Part shown: piece after piece, positions 52,025-61,260 of the stretch
How positions within the stretch are numbered: the first letter of the stretch is position 1
Layout of the letters: every line of letters starts with the position of its first letter
Assembly (NCBI GenBank): GCA_947502835.1
Contig: CANNBJ010000006.1
Coordinates: 1-64,000, forward strand
Direction: 5' to 3'
Length of the DNA: 64,000 nucleotides
DNA from: Bdellovibrionales bacterium
GTDB lineage: Bacteria; Bdellovibrionota; UBA1018; CAIMNF01
The notes under the pieces: generated by a model
Database searches by the model: none
Seen by the model: only the letters and a program-made list of their open reading frames with translations
Told to the model about the DNA's origin: nothing
Made by a program: the position numbers and the translations under genes

Positions 52025-52603
52025 TCAGAAAATCGAATTCATGGACTCTTCCGCATCCATCACAATTCCGGAGGACAATTCCCCGAGGGTGCGTTCAAAG
52101 TCACTCTCATTGATCAGTGCTGAAGTGGTCCCCAGGGCACCAAGATAGGTGGAAGCCGAAAATGACTTTTGACGCGCCAAGCTATCCCTCCAGAGAATCT
52201 TTTTATTCCTCAACACTTCCATCTCAAAGGAAATGCTCAAATTCACATTGTAGGCGGATGCGATCTGGATGTTGGAAGGCCCCGTCTGTACCGGCGCAAG
52301 CTGATCCGCGGTGGTGATCCCGGCAGGCGAATATGCAGCAGTTAGAACTGTAGCGCGAATTTCGCCATCTGCGAGTGATCGCTGATCCACAATTCTCACA
52401 TATCCGCCCTGTGCGATTCTCTTTCGGATCGCGTTATAGACAGTGATCTCGACCCCTGCTTTGTAGGAATCGTTCCTCACGGGAGCAACATAGAGGGTCC
52501 GAATGCCGTTTTGGTCAAAGAAAACACGACTGTTCCCGCGGAGCGTGTAACCACACCCCGAAAAAACCAAACAAATGGCCATAAAACGCCAACTGAGCTT
52601 CAT
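52025..52603 (-). CDS. lptE: LPS-assembly lipoprotein LptE
   Basis: From ATG 52603 the 192-residue product has a short signal with lipobox VFSGC and the LptE opening GCGYTLRGN. VRNDSYKAGVEITVYNAIRKRI and the C-terminal helix follow the family pattern. LptE plugs LptD in the outer membrane during LPS insertion. The family is diverse, but the position-specific opening and length fit. The longer frame upstream is antisense to the DUF721 gene. The downstream phosphoesterase-like gene starts 22 bases beyond its stop. Confidence 0.85.
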   Translation of the reverse strand: MKLSWRFMAICLVFSGCGYTLRGNSRVFFDQNGIRTLYVAPVRNDSYKAGVEITVYNAIRKRIAQGGYVRIVDQRSLADGEIRATVLTAAYSPAGITTADQLAPVQTGPSNIQIASAYNVNLSISFEMEVLRNKKILWRDSLARQKSFSASTYLGALGTTSALINESDFERTLGELSSGIVMDAEESMNSIF

Positions 52604-52652
52604 TGCCCCGATTTTGACAAAATCGAGTGAATTTGCCAAGAATGAAGACCCG

Positions 52653-53018
52653 ATGGATACCCTGAGCCAGATCCTGAAAAAAATCCTTTCCACCAATCCC
52701 GAGCTCAGCCATGGAGTGGAAGAGGCTCGCATTCTCGAGCTCTGGCCTGAGGCGGTGGGCGAATCCATCGCACGACACTCAAAAGCGGTTCAGATCAAGG
52801 GAACAACCCTATTCATTTCAGTGGAAAAGCCGGTGTGGCGCCAGGAACTGCATTCGAACAAGTCCCTTGTGCTTCAAAAGCTCAATCGCCACCTGAGTGT
52901 CCGACTGGGCCAGCATCGCTCAGGGGGAAATTGGATAGAAGAGATCTTTTTTCTGGGAGCCCAAAACCCTACTTCTTCGAATTGGTCCAAAGCAGGTAAA
53001 CCGTTCCGGAAAAAATGA
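52653..53018 (+). CDS. DUF721/DciA-like protein
   Basis: The 121-residue protein fits DUF721: ILKKILSTNPELSHGVEEARI, LWPEAVGESIARHSKAVQIKG and LFISVEKPVWRQELHSNK are the typical core. Members related to DciA help load the replicative helicase DnaB in bacteria without DnaC. ATG 52653 is chosen since the core starts there. The gene is divergent from lptE with 49 bases between, and its end overlaps the convergent gene by 50 bases. Confidence 0.8.
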   Translation: MDTLSQILKKILSTNPELSHGVEEARILELWPEAVGESIARHSKAVQIKGTTLFISVEKPVWRQELHSNKSLVLQKLNRHLSVRLGQHRSGGNWIEEIFFLGAQNPTSSNWSKAGKPFRKK

Positions 53019-53457
53019 GAAGAATCACAAAAAGAAATGCGATTTGGCTCCAAAGAGAGACTTCGCTTTCCTCTTCCAATGCTTCAAAGGAGGCTCCGTA
53101 TGCCGGGGTCGCCCCCTGCTCCTTTGTCCCAAACCTTCCGCCTCGGGAGAGGGATCCGCCTTCATTCCCGGTGACTCGATCCTGTCCGAGAAGCGTGAGT
53201 GGTTTTGACTGAGCATTTCCAATGCCTTGAATCGTAGTGGATGTTTCGGCATCATTTGGGACATTCCGTTCGAGCTTGATGTCTCCGAAGAATTTCCTCA
53301 CTTCAACCGCATCCTGAATCGGAAACCAGTACCCGGCGGAAACACAAATTTCGTCTTTTGGCGCAAGCTCCCCGGCCTCGATCTTCGCAATGAGGGAAAT
53401 CTCAGGAATGGGCCTTGAGAAAGAATGATCCGGATGACGAATCAGCCACCACTTCAT
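52969..53457 (-). CDS. Tail-anchored protein with GYF-like N-terminus
   Basis: The 162-residue protein has an N-terminal module (1-60) like the GYF_2 domain: WWLIRHPDHSFSRPIPEISLIAKIEAGEL then CVSAGYWFPIQDAVEVRKFF. A Ser/Gly/Thr-rich linker follows (about 65-135). One C-terminal membrane helix (IAFLFVILLIFSGTVYLLW) ends in a short basic tail, so the domain should face the cytoplasm. Its start overlaps the ABC ATPase stop by four bases, suggesting a shared function at the inner membrane. No function is known to me. Confidence 0.65.
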   Translation of the reverse strand: MKWWLIRHPDHSFSRPIPEISLIAKIEAGELAPKDEICVSAGYWFPIQDAVEVRKFFGDIKLERNVPNDAETSTTIQGIGNAQSKPLTLLGQDRVTGNEGGSLSRGGRFGTKEQGATPAYGASFEALEEESEVSLWSQIAFLFVILLIFSGTVYLLWTNSKK

Positions 53458-54245
53458 GGACGCCCTCCAGTCCCAGCCATTGAAAGCGCCCGAAACGAAA
53501 CGAGATCGGCGTCGAGAAACCGGCGAATCGCAGGATGCACTGATTTCACAAACTCGGCCGGGCCCCCTCGAAACGCGACCCTTCCCTGATCCAAAAAAAC
53601 AATCTGGTCGGCCAGGCGAAGAGCCGAGGGAATGTCGTGCGAGATCACGACGGACGTCAGCTTGAGATCCGTTTTGATCTTTTCAATGAGTTCATCAACC
53701 GTGATCCGCGTGTAGGGATCAAGCCCCGTGGTGGGCTCATCATACAGAAGAATCTCGGGCTTCCTGACGATTGCGCGGGCGATTCCCACGCGTTTTCTCA
53801 TTCCCCCCGAAATTTCGTTCGGGAACTTGTCGTACGGCCCGTTCATCCCGAGGGTCTTCAAAACAGAGACAACCTCACGCTCGATCTCGGCCTCCGTCAT
53901 CCGTGTGTGCTCTCTCAAGGGGAAGGCCACATTCTCAAAAACGGTCATGTCATCGAACAACGCGGAGTTTTGAAAAACCATTCCGAATTTTTCACGGAAC
54001 CGGATCTTCTCCCGCACGCTCAACGTGGAGAGATCCGTTCCAAAAACCTTGACCACTCCCTGATCCGGGTCCAGCAAACCAAGGATGTGCTTCAGGGTAA
54101 CGGACTTCCCCGTGCCCGAGGGACCAAGAATGTAGGTCAGTTTCCCGCGGGGAAACTCCAGGTCCAATCCACGAAGGATTTCATCGCGTCCGCCACGAAA
54201 AGACTTATGGAGATTTTCAAGAATGATTGCGGGCTCAAGGTTCAT
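53454..54245 (-). CDS. MlaF-type ABC transporter ATP-binding protein
   Basis: ATG 54245 follows a GGAGCGG site and yields 263 residues. Walker A is GPSGTGKSV, the signature SGGMRKRVGIARA with the Met-Arg-Lys of MlaF-like ATPases, Walker B ILLYDEPTTGLD, and the H-loop ISHD. Close relatives power lipid or toluene-tolerance (Mla/Mce) transport with MlaE and MlaD. Neither partner is adjacent; instead the gene is overlapped by alr upstream (11 bases) and the GYF-like gene downstream. The permease must be elsewhere if the assignment holds. Confidence 0.88.
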   Translation of the reverse strand: MNLEPAIILENLHKSFRGGRDEILRGLDLEFPRGKLTYILGPSGTGKSVTLKHILGLLDPDQGVVKVFGTDLSTLSVREKIRFREKFGMVFQNSALFDDMTVFENVAFPLREHTRMTEAEIEREVVSVLKTLGMNGPYDKFPNEISGGMRKRVGIARAIVRKPEILLYDEPTTGLDPYTRITVDELIEKIKTDLKLTSVVISHDIPSALRLADQIVFLDQGRVAFRGGPAEFVKSVHPAIRRFLDADLVSFRALSMAGTGGRP

Positions 54246-55329
54246 ATTTCCGCTCCACGCGAAATCCCATCCGGGTCGTAATCTCATACGGGATTGTCCC
54301 TGCATGAAACGACTGTTCATACGGGTCCACACGATCCCCCCACAGTTCAAGCTCATCGCCGATCCGAATGCGCGACAGCCCTTCCACTGCGGAAAGATCC
54401 ATGCTTACCCGACCCCTGAATCGTAACTTCTTTGACCCATGGTATGCAACCCCCTGATTTCCCAAGGAACGAAACACTCCATCGGCATACCCCGCCCCGA
54501 GGACTGCAATCCACTCCCCCCCCGGTTTCTTGCAACGATAGGTGCCTCCGTATCCGACCGAATCACCCTTTTCGAGATAAATCCGGTTCAATACCGGGGC
54601 GGCAAACCGCATTGCCCTACGCAATCTGTCTTCCCGGGCATGGGAAAAGGGCCGAATGCCGTAGAGCGAAAGACCGGGCCTTGCCAGATCCATCTCCTTC
54701 ATCAAAGGAAACTCCCTGTGATTCCAGATCGCGGAACTGTTTGCAAAGTGCAAAAGCGTGCGGGGGAACCGGGAGCGAACCTCCCCGACGAGCCTTGAGA
54801 ATCCCGTGATCTGCCGGCGCGTTCTTTGTGAGGAGGGCTCGTCCGCGTCGGAGAGATGGGTGAATGCGGTCTTCGGGTAAAACCGGAGTAAAGGCAGGGA
54901 ATCAACAGGAATTCCGAGCCGGTTCATCCCGGTATTGAACTCAACATGCGCAGGAATCCCTTGAGACCTTCGATCCGCCTGAAAAGAAAGCAAACTGGAG
55001 ATCTCGGAGAAAACCGGCTCAAGGCGGTATTTGGTGCAAAGATCTGCATGTTCCGGGGTCCAGGGCGCACAATCCGAAAAAACAATGATCGGAACGGCTG
55101 AATCGCCGAGCCCTTCTCGCAATCGAATTCCTTCCCCGAAGGTGGCCACACCGAGGGAAAACGTTTTCGGATCTCTTCCAAGGATCTTTCCGGCAAACAC
55201 GGCTCCGTGCCCGTATGCATCCGCTTTGATCATCGGGATCAAGCCCAAATGCGGCACTTTTTTTGATATGATCTTGAAATTATTCCTGAGTGCACTTCCC
55301 GATACTGTGATTGCCGCCCGGGAACTCAT
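54235..55329 (-). CDS. alr: Alanine racemase
   Basis: The 364-residue PLP enzyme makes D-alanine for peptidoglycan. The PLP Lys lies in MIKADAYGHGA near residue 35, the racemase Tyr in VGYGGTYRC near 255, and FNTGMNRLGI and RGRVSMDLSAV are standard. Its start overlaps the stop of the upstream sensor gene by four bases, and its end overlaps the ABC ATPase start. The length is normal. Confidence 0.96.
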   Translation of the reverse strand: MSSRAAITVSGSALRNNFKIISKKVPHLGLIPMIKADAYGHGAVFAGKILGRDPKTFSLGVATFGEGIRLREGLGDSAVPIIVFSDCAPWTPEHADLCTKYRLEPVFSEISSLLSFQADRRSQGIPAHVEFNTGMNRLGIPVDSLPLLRFYPKTAFTHLSDADEPSSQRTRRQITGFSRLVGEVRSRFPRTLLHFANSSAIWNHREFPLMKEMDLARPGLSLYGIRPFSHAREDRLRRAMRFAAPVLNRIYLEKGDSVGYGGTYRCKKPGGEWIAVLGAGYADGVFRSLGNQGVAYHGSKKLRFRGRVSMDLSAVEGLSRIRIGDELELWGDRVDPYEQSFHAGTIPYEITTRMGFRVERKYEP

Positions 55330-56999
55330 GCCATCACTTCAGGGTCTGTGACATTCCTGGATTTGATCTTGTTGCCATGGGCATAGAGATAATTGCCGGC
55401 CTCTTTCATCACTCGGGCAAGAACAGCACGATAGGAGGAATCCGCCTGATCGGGATGGATCAGGACCAAGAGCCCCACCAGTTTGGCCTGCAAGCTCACT
55501 TCAGGCTGGGAGGCAACCGCCCAAGCTTCATACTTCACGCCCCCAAATCCGGTCTGGATGATCTTCTTGATCGGGGCATAGTGGGTCAAGGAGGCGACTT
55601 TACCGCTGTCGGACAGCTGCTCAACCTGCAATTCAATATCCTTCCTGACGTAGGCCTGAAGCAAATGATAGTTTTCCACCTTCAAATCGGGAGATGCGCA
55701 CTGATACGAGAGGTTCTGCATTCTTCTCTGGTACCGGAAGTAAACCACTCCCCCTTTTGTCAGCAGCGACGCCGTTCTCACCAACTCTTTTTCCACGGTC
55801 TCCAGAGTCATGGCCCCTTCCAAACGGGAGAGCATTTCTGCCGCAGGGTCTTCCGAACCGGAATCCAACAACTGCTCAAGTGAACTGGATTGATTCTTGA
55901 GCTCGTTTTGCACAGCTTCCACCGTGCCGCGGGCACTTGAAAACCGTTCTGCAGCACTCGCCACAGTGAGAGGTGCGCTCACTCGATTCATTGCCGCACC
56001 GGAATCAATCGGGGAAACCGAATCATCCGCCTCGGTCTTCCGGATTGCTGCGGACCTCTCGACTTCAAGCCTGAGCCCGCGAGAGGCCCATGCGCTCACA
56101 AAAGAAAAAAGAACCAAAGCAAGGGCCACAAGAACGAAAGCCACTCCCGCGCCCCTCCTGGCGGAACCGGAATCAAGTTGCTCCATCAACCAGGCGGTAC
56201 TGAGCACCGGACTCGCCGCTTTTTGTTCCACCCCGACGGCGAAGGGAAAGACCCCTGCTCGCACCACAGCCAGGACTTCCCGGGTTCCATCGCTCTGAGC
56301 GTATCTCTGAACAAATCCGGTCTGGGCTCCCAGAAAGAGATTGGAGAGGGAGTCCTTGAGATCACCGATCCGTTTCAGATCCGTTCCCACATAAGCACTC
56401 CGGGTGTGAGCAAGCACTTTGCCGTCCTTGTGAATGAGAAATGCGCTCTGTTCACCCGCGGAAAGCTTTCCAAGACCGGGAAATGCCTTCACCGGATCCA
56501 TCAGGCTCACATTCAATCTTTCCACAACCTCGGATTCCGCCCCCCCGGGAACGCCCGCCTTGAACACAGGCTGAGCGATGAAAATCCCGAGCTTGCCCCC
56601 TGTTTCATTGAGTTCAAAGGTGCCAAGGCCAAGCTTCACAAGCTGAAGATCTGGAAGCGAAATCTGCGCCTTGAGTGAGTTCAATACCCGTTCCTGGAGT
56701 GCCAGATCGTTTACGGAAAACGACTCAAACTCCTCGGGAGCGCCCGACTTCATTTTCACGGTTCCTGAATGGACCAGATAGGGAAGATTCTCTTCCGAGG
56801 CTTTCGGGCTCAGTTTTTTCGCGGACTCCAGAACGGAGAAAAACTGATCGACCAGCACCGTTGCTTGGGACTTGAGGCTCTCGTGGGTACGAAGCAGCTC
56901 CTGCTCCTGGCTGGATTTCAAGGCCGAAATCGAGATCAAACCACCCGCCATCATTCCGATCACACCCGCCAAAAAGATCGCAACCCTTGCCAATTTCAT
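55326..56999 (-). CDS. Membrane sensor-like protein, Cache-type ectodomain, no output domain
   Basis: From ATG 56999 (AGAGG upstream) the product is 557 residues. A first helix (about 4-26) and a second (GVAFVLVALALVLFSFVSAW, near 285) bracket a periplasmic region of about 250 residues with dCache-like elements (SAFLIHKDGKVLAHTRSAYVGTDL). The cytoplasmic part has a Ser/Ala-rich coiled coil (about 345-400) and an alpha/beta domain like GAF (about 415-535, GGVVYFRYQRRM, VGLLVLIHPDQ). No kinase, GGDEF, EAL or methyl-accepting domain is seen. It is coupled to alr by four bases and is divergent from nadB. Confidence 0.65.
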   Translation of the reverse strand: MKLARVAIFLAGVIGMMAGGLISISALKSSQEQELLRTHESLKSQATVLVDQFFSVLESAKKLSPKASEENLPYLVHSGTVKMKSGAPEEFESFSVNDLALQERVLNSLKAQISLPDLQLVKLGLGTFELNETGGKLGIFIAQPVFKAGVPGGAESEVVERLNVSLMDPVKAFPGLGKLSAGEQSAFLIHKDGKVLAHTRSAYVGTDLKRIGDLKDSLSNLFLGAQTGFVQRYAQSDGTREVLAVVRAGVFPFAVGVEQKAASPVLSTAWLMEQLDSGSARRGAGVAFVLVALALVLFSFVSAWASRGLRLEVERSAAIRKTEADDSVSPIDSGAAMNRVSAPLTVASAAERFSSARGTVEAVQNELKNQSSSLEQLLDSGSEDPAAEMLSRLEGAMTLETVEKELVRTASLLTKGGVVYFRYQRRMQNLSYQCASPDLKVENYHLLQAYVRKDIELQVEQLSDSGKVASLTHYAPIKKIIQTGFGGVKYEAWAVASQPEVSLQAKLVGLLVLIHPDQADSSYRAVLARVMKEAGNYLYAHGNKIKSRNVTDPEVMA

Positions 57000-57040
57000 G
57001 ATATCCTCTCCCAAAAAAGACTCTAACACACGAGACCAAT

Positions 57041-58645
57041 ATGGCAACTGATCCTCCCAAAGTTCTGATCATAGGAAGCGGGATTGCAGGACTTTCTGCG
57101 GCAATTCACTTCGGGGAGTTTAGCGATGTCACCGTTTTGACGAAGGTTGCGGCGGATGAAGGAAACACACGTTACGCCCAAGGCGGAATCGCGAGCGTTT
57201 GGTCCAAGGAAGATTCCTTCGAGGAACACAAAAAAGACACCTTTGAGGCCGGAGCAGGGCTATGCCGGAAATCGGCTGTGGATCTCTGCATCCAGGATGG
57301 TCCCGAGAGAATCCGCGAGTTGATCTCCTGGGGCGTGGAATTCACCCGCGACCCGCAATCCCCGGATGAGTATGCTCTTCATCGCGAAGGGGGCCACCAT
57401 CAACGCAGGATCCTTCACGCCCACGACTTCACGGGCCTTGCCATCGAGGAGGCCTTGATCAAAAAGGTCCGCACCCATCCCCGCATTCGAATTCTAGAAA
57501 ATCGAATGGCGATTGACCTGATTATGGAGGGAAAACTCGATCCGAAGCCCAACACAAGGGAACTCGGAAGATGTCTTGGCGCCTACGTGTTGAACACGCA
57601 AAGCAACTCCATTTCACCCCTCGCCGCAGATCTGACCGTGATTGCGGGCGGTGGAGCCGGAAAAGTCTATCTCTACACCTCCAATCCGGATGTTGCGACC
57701 GGCGACGGAATCGCCATGGCTCATCGGGCAGGCGCGCGTGTCGCAAACCTGGAGTTCATGCAGTTCCATCCCACCTGCCTCTATCATCCGGCTGCAAAAA
57801 ACTTCCTCATCACGGAGGCACTCCGGGGCGAAGGGGCTGTGCTGCGCAACCTGAATCATCATGACTTCATGAAAGATCATCACGAGATGGGATCTCTCGC
57901 ACCCCGCTATGTCGTATCTCAGGCGATCGATCTCGAAATGAAACGCACCGGCGCGCCCCATGTATGGCTCGACCTGACCTCCATGGAAGAAGCCCGTTTC
58001 AAGAACCATTTCCCCCAAGTCCACGCCATGTGTGAGAAGTTCGGCATCCATCCTCCGAAAGATTTCATCCCGGTGGTCCCCGCTGCACATTATCTCTGCG
58101 GAGGCATCCTGGTGGATGACTGGGCCCAAAGTTCCGTACCCGGATTGCTCGCCATCGGAGAGTCCGCGTGCACAGGACTTCATGGCGCAAACCGTCTCGC
58201 GTCGAACTCGCTTCTTGAGGCCGTTGTCTATTCCAAGCGGGCTGCAGTCCGGGCGCAAGAGACGCTCACTTCCCATCAACTCCCAAAAGCGCCACGCTCT
58301 CTTCCGGCTTGGGAGTTTGGTCGTGCGGTCGATATGGAGGAGCAGATTGACATCGTTGCCACGTGGAGGGAAATCCGGACCCTGATGTGGAATTACGTGG
58401 GAATCGTCCGATCAGACCGAAGACTGAATCGCGCCCGCGAACGCCTCGCTCTCCTGAGACACGAGATCAATGAAGACTACTGGAAATTCAAAGTGAACCG
58501 CGACCTCATCGAGCTCAGGAACCTGCTCACGGTCTCAGAGCTGATTGTGGAGTGCGCGATCCGCAGAAAGGAAAGCCGAGGACTCCACCTGAATGTGGAT
58601 TACCCGGGTCAGATTGCGGATGAGGCCCACGACACCATCATTTGA
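57041..58645 (+). CDS. nadB: L-aspartate oxidase
   Basis: The 534-residue flavoprotein oxidises L-Asp to iminoaspartate, the first step of NAD synthesis. IIGSGIAGLSAAIHF binds FAD, RYAQGGIASVW, HREGGHHQRRILHA, QFHPTCLYHP, and ALRGEGAVLRN are family motifs, and CGGILVDDWAQSSVPGLLAIGESACTGLHGANRLASNS carries the active-site Arg (quoted here only as a landmark region near residues 350-390). It is distinct from succinate dehydrogenase by length and C-terminus. nadA and nadC are not adjacent. Confidence 0.95.
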   Translation: MATDPPKVLIIGSGIAGLSAAIHFGEFSDVTVLTKVAADEGNTRYAQGGIASVWSKEDSFEEHKKDTFEAGAGLCRKSAVDLCIQDGPERIRELISWGVEFTRDPQSPDEYALHREGGHHQRRILHAHDFTGLAIEEALIKKVRTHPRIRILENRMAIDLIMEGKLDPKPNTRELGRCLGAYVLNTQSNSISPLAADLTVIAGGGAGKVYLYTSNPDVATGDGIAMAHRAGARVANLEFMQFHPTCLYHPAAKNFLITEALRGEGAVLRNLNHHDFMKDHHEMGSLAPRYVVSQAIDLEMKRTGAPHVWLDLTSMEEARFKNHFPQVHAMCEKFGIHPPKDFIPVVPAAHYLCGGILVDDWAQSSVPGLLAIGESACTGLHGANRLASNSLLEAVVYSKRAAVRAQETLTSHQLPKAPRSLPAWEFGRAVDMEEQIDIVATWREIRTLMWNYVGIVRSDRRLNRARERLALLRHEINEDYWKFKVNRDLIELRNLLTVSELIVECAIRRKESRGLHLNVDYPGQIADEAHDTII

Positions 58646-58659
58646 TCGGGAGCCCTCTC

Positions 58660-60003
58660 TCAATCCACTTTCGAATCCCACCCGGGCTTGCACCCCCACC
58701 TGACCCCTCCGTTCCGGTTTCGAACGAAATCCGAGAGCAAAATCGTGTTGAGCTCACCGGACTTCAGATAGGACATGAGCTTTTCCGATGCAACCGCGGA
58801 CTGCCAATGAATGTCGTGAAACAGGATCACCCCTCGTCCAAGGCTTTTCATCTGCTTCACGGCACGATCGAAAATCGATGCAGGATCACGATCCTGCCAA
58901 TCGAGGGTATCCACATTCCAAAAGACATGCACCTGGCAGGATTTCACCAAATTCCCGCGGACCACCGGATGATTCACTCCCGCCCCGTAAGGAAGCCTGA
59001 AGAGGTCCGGGCGGAATCCCAAAACTGCCTCAAATCCCTGAAGAGCTCCCTCGATCTCGTGCTTCTGGGATTCTTGTGAAAGCTTCGGGATCTGCAAGTG
59101 CTGATAGGAATGGGAAAACACGTCATGTCCGTCCTGAACTGCTTGAATCGCAAACGAGGCCAATTCGGAAGACTTCTCCAGTTGGCTGGTAAGTACGAAG
59201 AAGGACGCCTTGATCCCGTGGGACTTCAGATTCTCAAGAACATCCCGCGTGTGGAACCCCGGGCCGTCATCAAACGTGAGCGACCAGTTCCCCTGCGGGA
59301 ATCCGCTTCCCGTGATGTTCCCGGATGAAGCAGTCGACGGGAAGATCTGCAGGTCCGGATCAAGCCGGGCAGGCTCCGTCTGCAGTCCCTCAGCCCAACC
59401 TTCCCGAATCTCCCCGGCACCCGCCTCGATTCGGGAGCGCAAGGAAGACAGCCCTCGAACCCTGGCCCCGCGCCTTCGAAAACCATCCCGCCACTGCCGA
59501 TACTCCTCGAGCACAACGGGTCCGGAGAGCGATTCAAGACCAAAGCCCCTTTCCCGGTCAAAGGACTTTGCAAATGCGATCAGCGGACCCATGGAAAATG
59601 CGTACGAAGGGTCTCGCACCCGAAGTTTCTTCCGGAAGACCTCAGCTCTGGTCCGGATCCATGACTCCATTCCGGATTGAGCGGAAGAAGACTCCTCGAT
59701 AAAAAAAGAAAGCATCAGCCTCGATTCAAGCTCGGCAGTCAGTTCTTCATTCATCCCGCGAAGGACTTGGAGCTTCGCATAGACCTCGTCAAACCGTGCT
59801 CCGTCACGCACAAGGGAGGGAACCGTCTCCCCTTGCAAAACCAACCGGTCAAATCCCGCCACGAGTTCCTCTCCGAGAAGAAACTGTTCATGAAGGGACG
59901 CCCACAACTCTTGCTCGGATCGTGAGGAATAGTCATGTTTCCCGAAGGCAAAAGAGGATTGAGAGAATAAAAAAACCGAAATGAAGAAAGAAAACCATCC
60001 CAT
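58660..60003 (-). CDS. Secreted NodB-type polysaccharide deacetylase
   Basis: The 447-residue protein has a signal peptide (cleavage after SFA). An N-terminal helical region of about 220 residues has no recognised family. The NodB domain follows: LTFDDGPGFHTRD near residue 243, the metal His pair in FSHSYQHLQIP, RLPYGAGVN and the late ILFHDIHW. Such enzymes remove acetyl groups from peptidoglycan or other envelope glycans. The helical N-terminal region may place it on a substrate. It converges with nadB with a 14-base gap. Confidence 0.9.
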   Translation of the reverse strand: MGWFSFFISVFLFSQSSFAFGKHDYSSRSEQELWASLHEQFLLGEELVAGFDRLVLQGETVPSLVRDGARFDEVYAKLQVLRGMNEELTAELESRLMLSFFIEESSSAQSGMESWIRTRAEVFRKKLRVRDPSYAFSMGPLIAFAKSFDRERGFGLESLSGPVVLEEYRQWRDGFRRRGARVRGLSSLRSRIEAGAGEIREGWAEGLQTEPARLDPDLQIFPSTASSGNITGSGFPQGNWSLTFDDGPGFHTRDVLENLKSHGIKASFFVLTSQLEKSSELASFAIQAVQDGHDVFSHSYQHLQIPKLSQESQKHEIEGALQGFEAVLGFRPDLFRLPYGAGVNHPVVRGNLVKSCQVHVFWNVDTLDWQDRDPASIFDRAVKQMKSLGRGVILFHDIHWQSAVASEKLMSYLKSGELNTILLSDFVRNRNGGVRWGCKPGWDSKVD

Positions 60004-60095
60004 ACTTCACACTCCCGTAGCGTCCGCATCCTAACCGCGAAACACCCCCTTTGGGGAGCCAAAAAAAGAACCCGTTCAGGCTCAACGAGATTCCT

Positions 60096-60584
60096 TCAGA
60101 CGGGAGGATTCAGTTCTCTTTCAATGTCTCCCGAGATGGATGCCGGCCGATCCTGGGGAGCATACCGTTTCACCACTCTCCCCGACCGGGAGACGAGGAA
60201 TTTCGTGAAATTCCATTTGATTGCCTCCGTGCCAAGGAGTCCGGGTGCCTCGTGCTTCAAGAATTGAAACAAGGGATGAGCCTCCGGACCATTGACCTCG
60301 ATCTTGGAGAAAACCCTGAATTGGACTCCGTAGTTCCGCTCACAAAAGGACTTGATCTCTTGATCGGTTCCTGGCTCCTGCGCGCCGAACTGGTTGCAGG
60401 GGAACGCCAGAATCTCAAAACCCTGCTCACGGAACTTTTCATACAATTCCTGAAGGCCCTCGTACTGGGGCGTGAATCCACATGCACTTGCCGTATTCAC
60501 CACGAGAAGCACCTTCCCCTCGAACTCCTTGAGGGAAAGCTCCTTTCCCGACTCTTCCTTTGCCGTGAAATCATAGACACTCAT
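60096..60584 (-). CDS. Glutathione peroxidase family protein
   Basis: ATG 60584 follows a GGAGAAG site; the product is 162 residues. The peroxidatic Cys35 lies in NTASACGFTPQY, followed by AFPCNQFGAQEPGT (with a possible resolving Cys) and IKWNFTKFLV. A Cys rather than selenocysteine active site and the second Cys suggest a thioredoxin-dependent peroxidase. No signal peptide. It lies 28 bases after dedA in a possible redox/envelope operon. Confidence 0.93.
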   Translation of the reverse strand: MSVYDFTAKEESGKELSLKEFEGKVLLVVNTASACGFTPQYEGLQELYEKFREQGFEILAFPCNQFGAQEPGTDQEIKSFCERNYGVQFRVFSKIEVNGPEAHPLFQFLKHEAPGLLGTEAIKWNFTKFLVSRSGRVVKRYAPQDRPASISGDIERELNPPV

Positions 60585-60612
60585 GATCTTCTCCTTCTTA
60601 GTCTTTTCTTCC

Positions 60613-61260
60613 TTATGCTCTTTTTCCGCCCATGCTCTTCCGGATCGCCCCGATGAAGATCGGGAGCACCGAAACAAAAATCACCAAGACAATGATCTTG
60701 TCCAGACGGTCTGCATACGCAGTCTGCCCCAGGTAATACCCGAGCCATAAAAGCGAATTGATCCAAAGCAGGCCGCCGAAAATGTCCCACTTCAAGTACC
60801 GACGGTACTCCATTTTCGCAACCCCTGCGATGAACGGAACAAAGGTCCGGAGAATCGGGATGAATCTGCAGGCAATGATTGCAATCACGCCGTACCGTTC
60901 GTAAAACTCCTTTGCTCGATTCAAGTGCTTCTTCTTGAATAGAAGACCGTCCTTTTTCTGATAGATCAATTCACCGGTCTTCCTGCCAAGAAAATATCCG
61001 ACCTGGTCCCCGATGATCGCCGCAAGGCTCAACGCCACTGCAAACTCGGTCGTGGTCACCCCCGTAAGGTGATTCGGGTTCTCGGGGTTGGTGAGAACGC
61101 CTGCGGTGATGAGAAGGGAATCCCCCGGCAGGAAAAAGCCCACCAAAAGACCGGTTTCAGCAAAAATGATCCCCGTCACAATATAGATCCCGCCCACCGA
61201 GAGCCATTGAATCATGGTGTCGGTGTGATGAAGCGATTTCAGCCAGTACAATGTCATCAT
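60613..61260 (-). CDS. DedA-family membrane protein
   Basis: The 215-residue integral membrane protein has about five helices. Hallmarks are FAETGLLVGFFLPGDSLLITAG, IIGDQVGYFLGRKTG and the basic/acid motif RFIPILRTFVPFIAGVAKM, with G-x-x-W-x-x near the end (GGLLWINSLLW). DedA proteins recycle undecaprenyl phosphate or move phospholipids and support proton-motive force. Its start overlaps the thioredoxin/TPR gene by four bases. Confidence 0.93.
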   Translation of the reverse strand: MMTLYWLKSLHHTDTMIQWLSVGGIYIVTGIIFAETGLLVGFFLPGDSLLITAGVLTNPENPNHLTGVTTTEFAVALSLAAIIGDQVGYFLGRKTGELIYQKKDGLLFKKKHLNRAKEFYERYGVIAIIACRFIPILRTFVPFIAGVAKMEYRRYLKWDIFGGLLWINSLLWLGYYLGQTAYADRLDKIIVLVIFVSVLPIFIGAIRKSMGGKRA

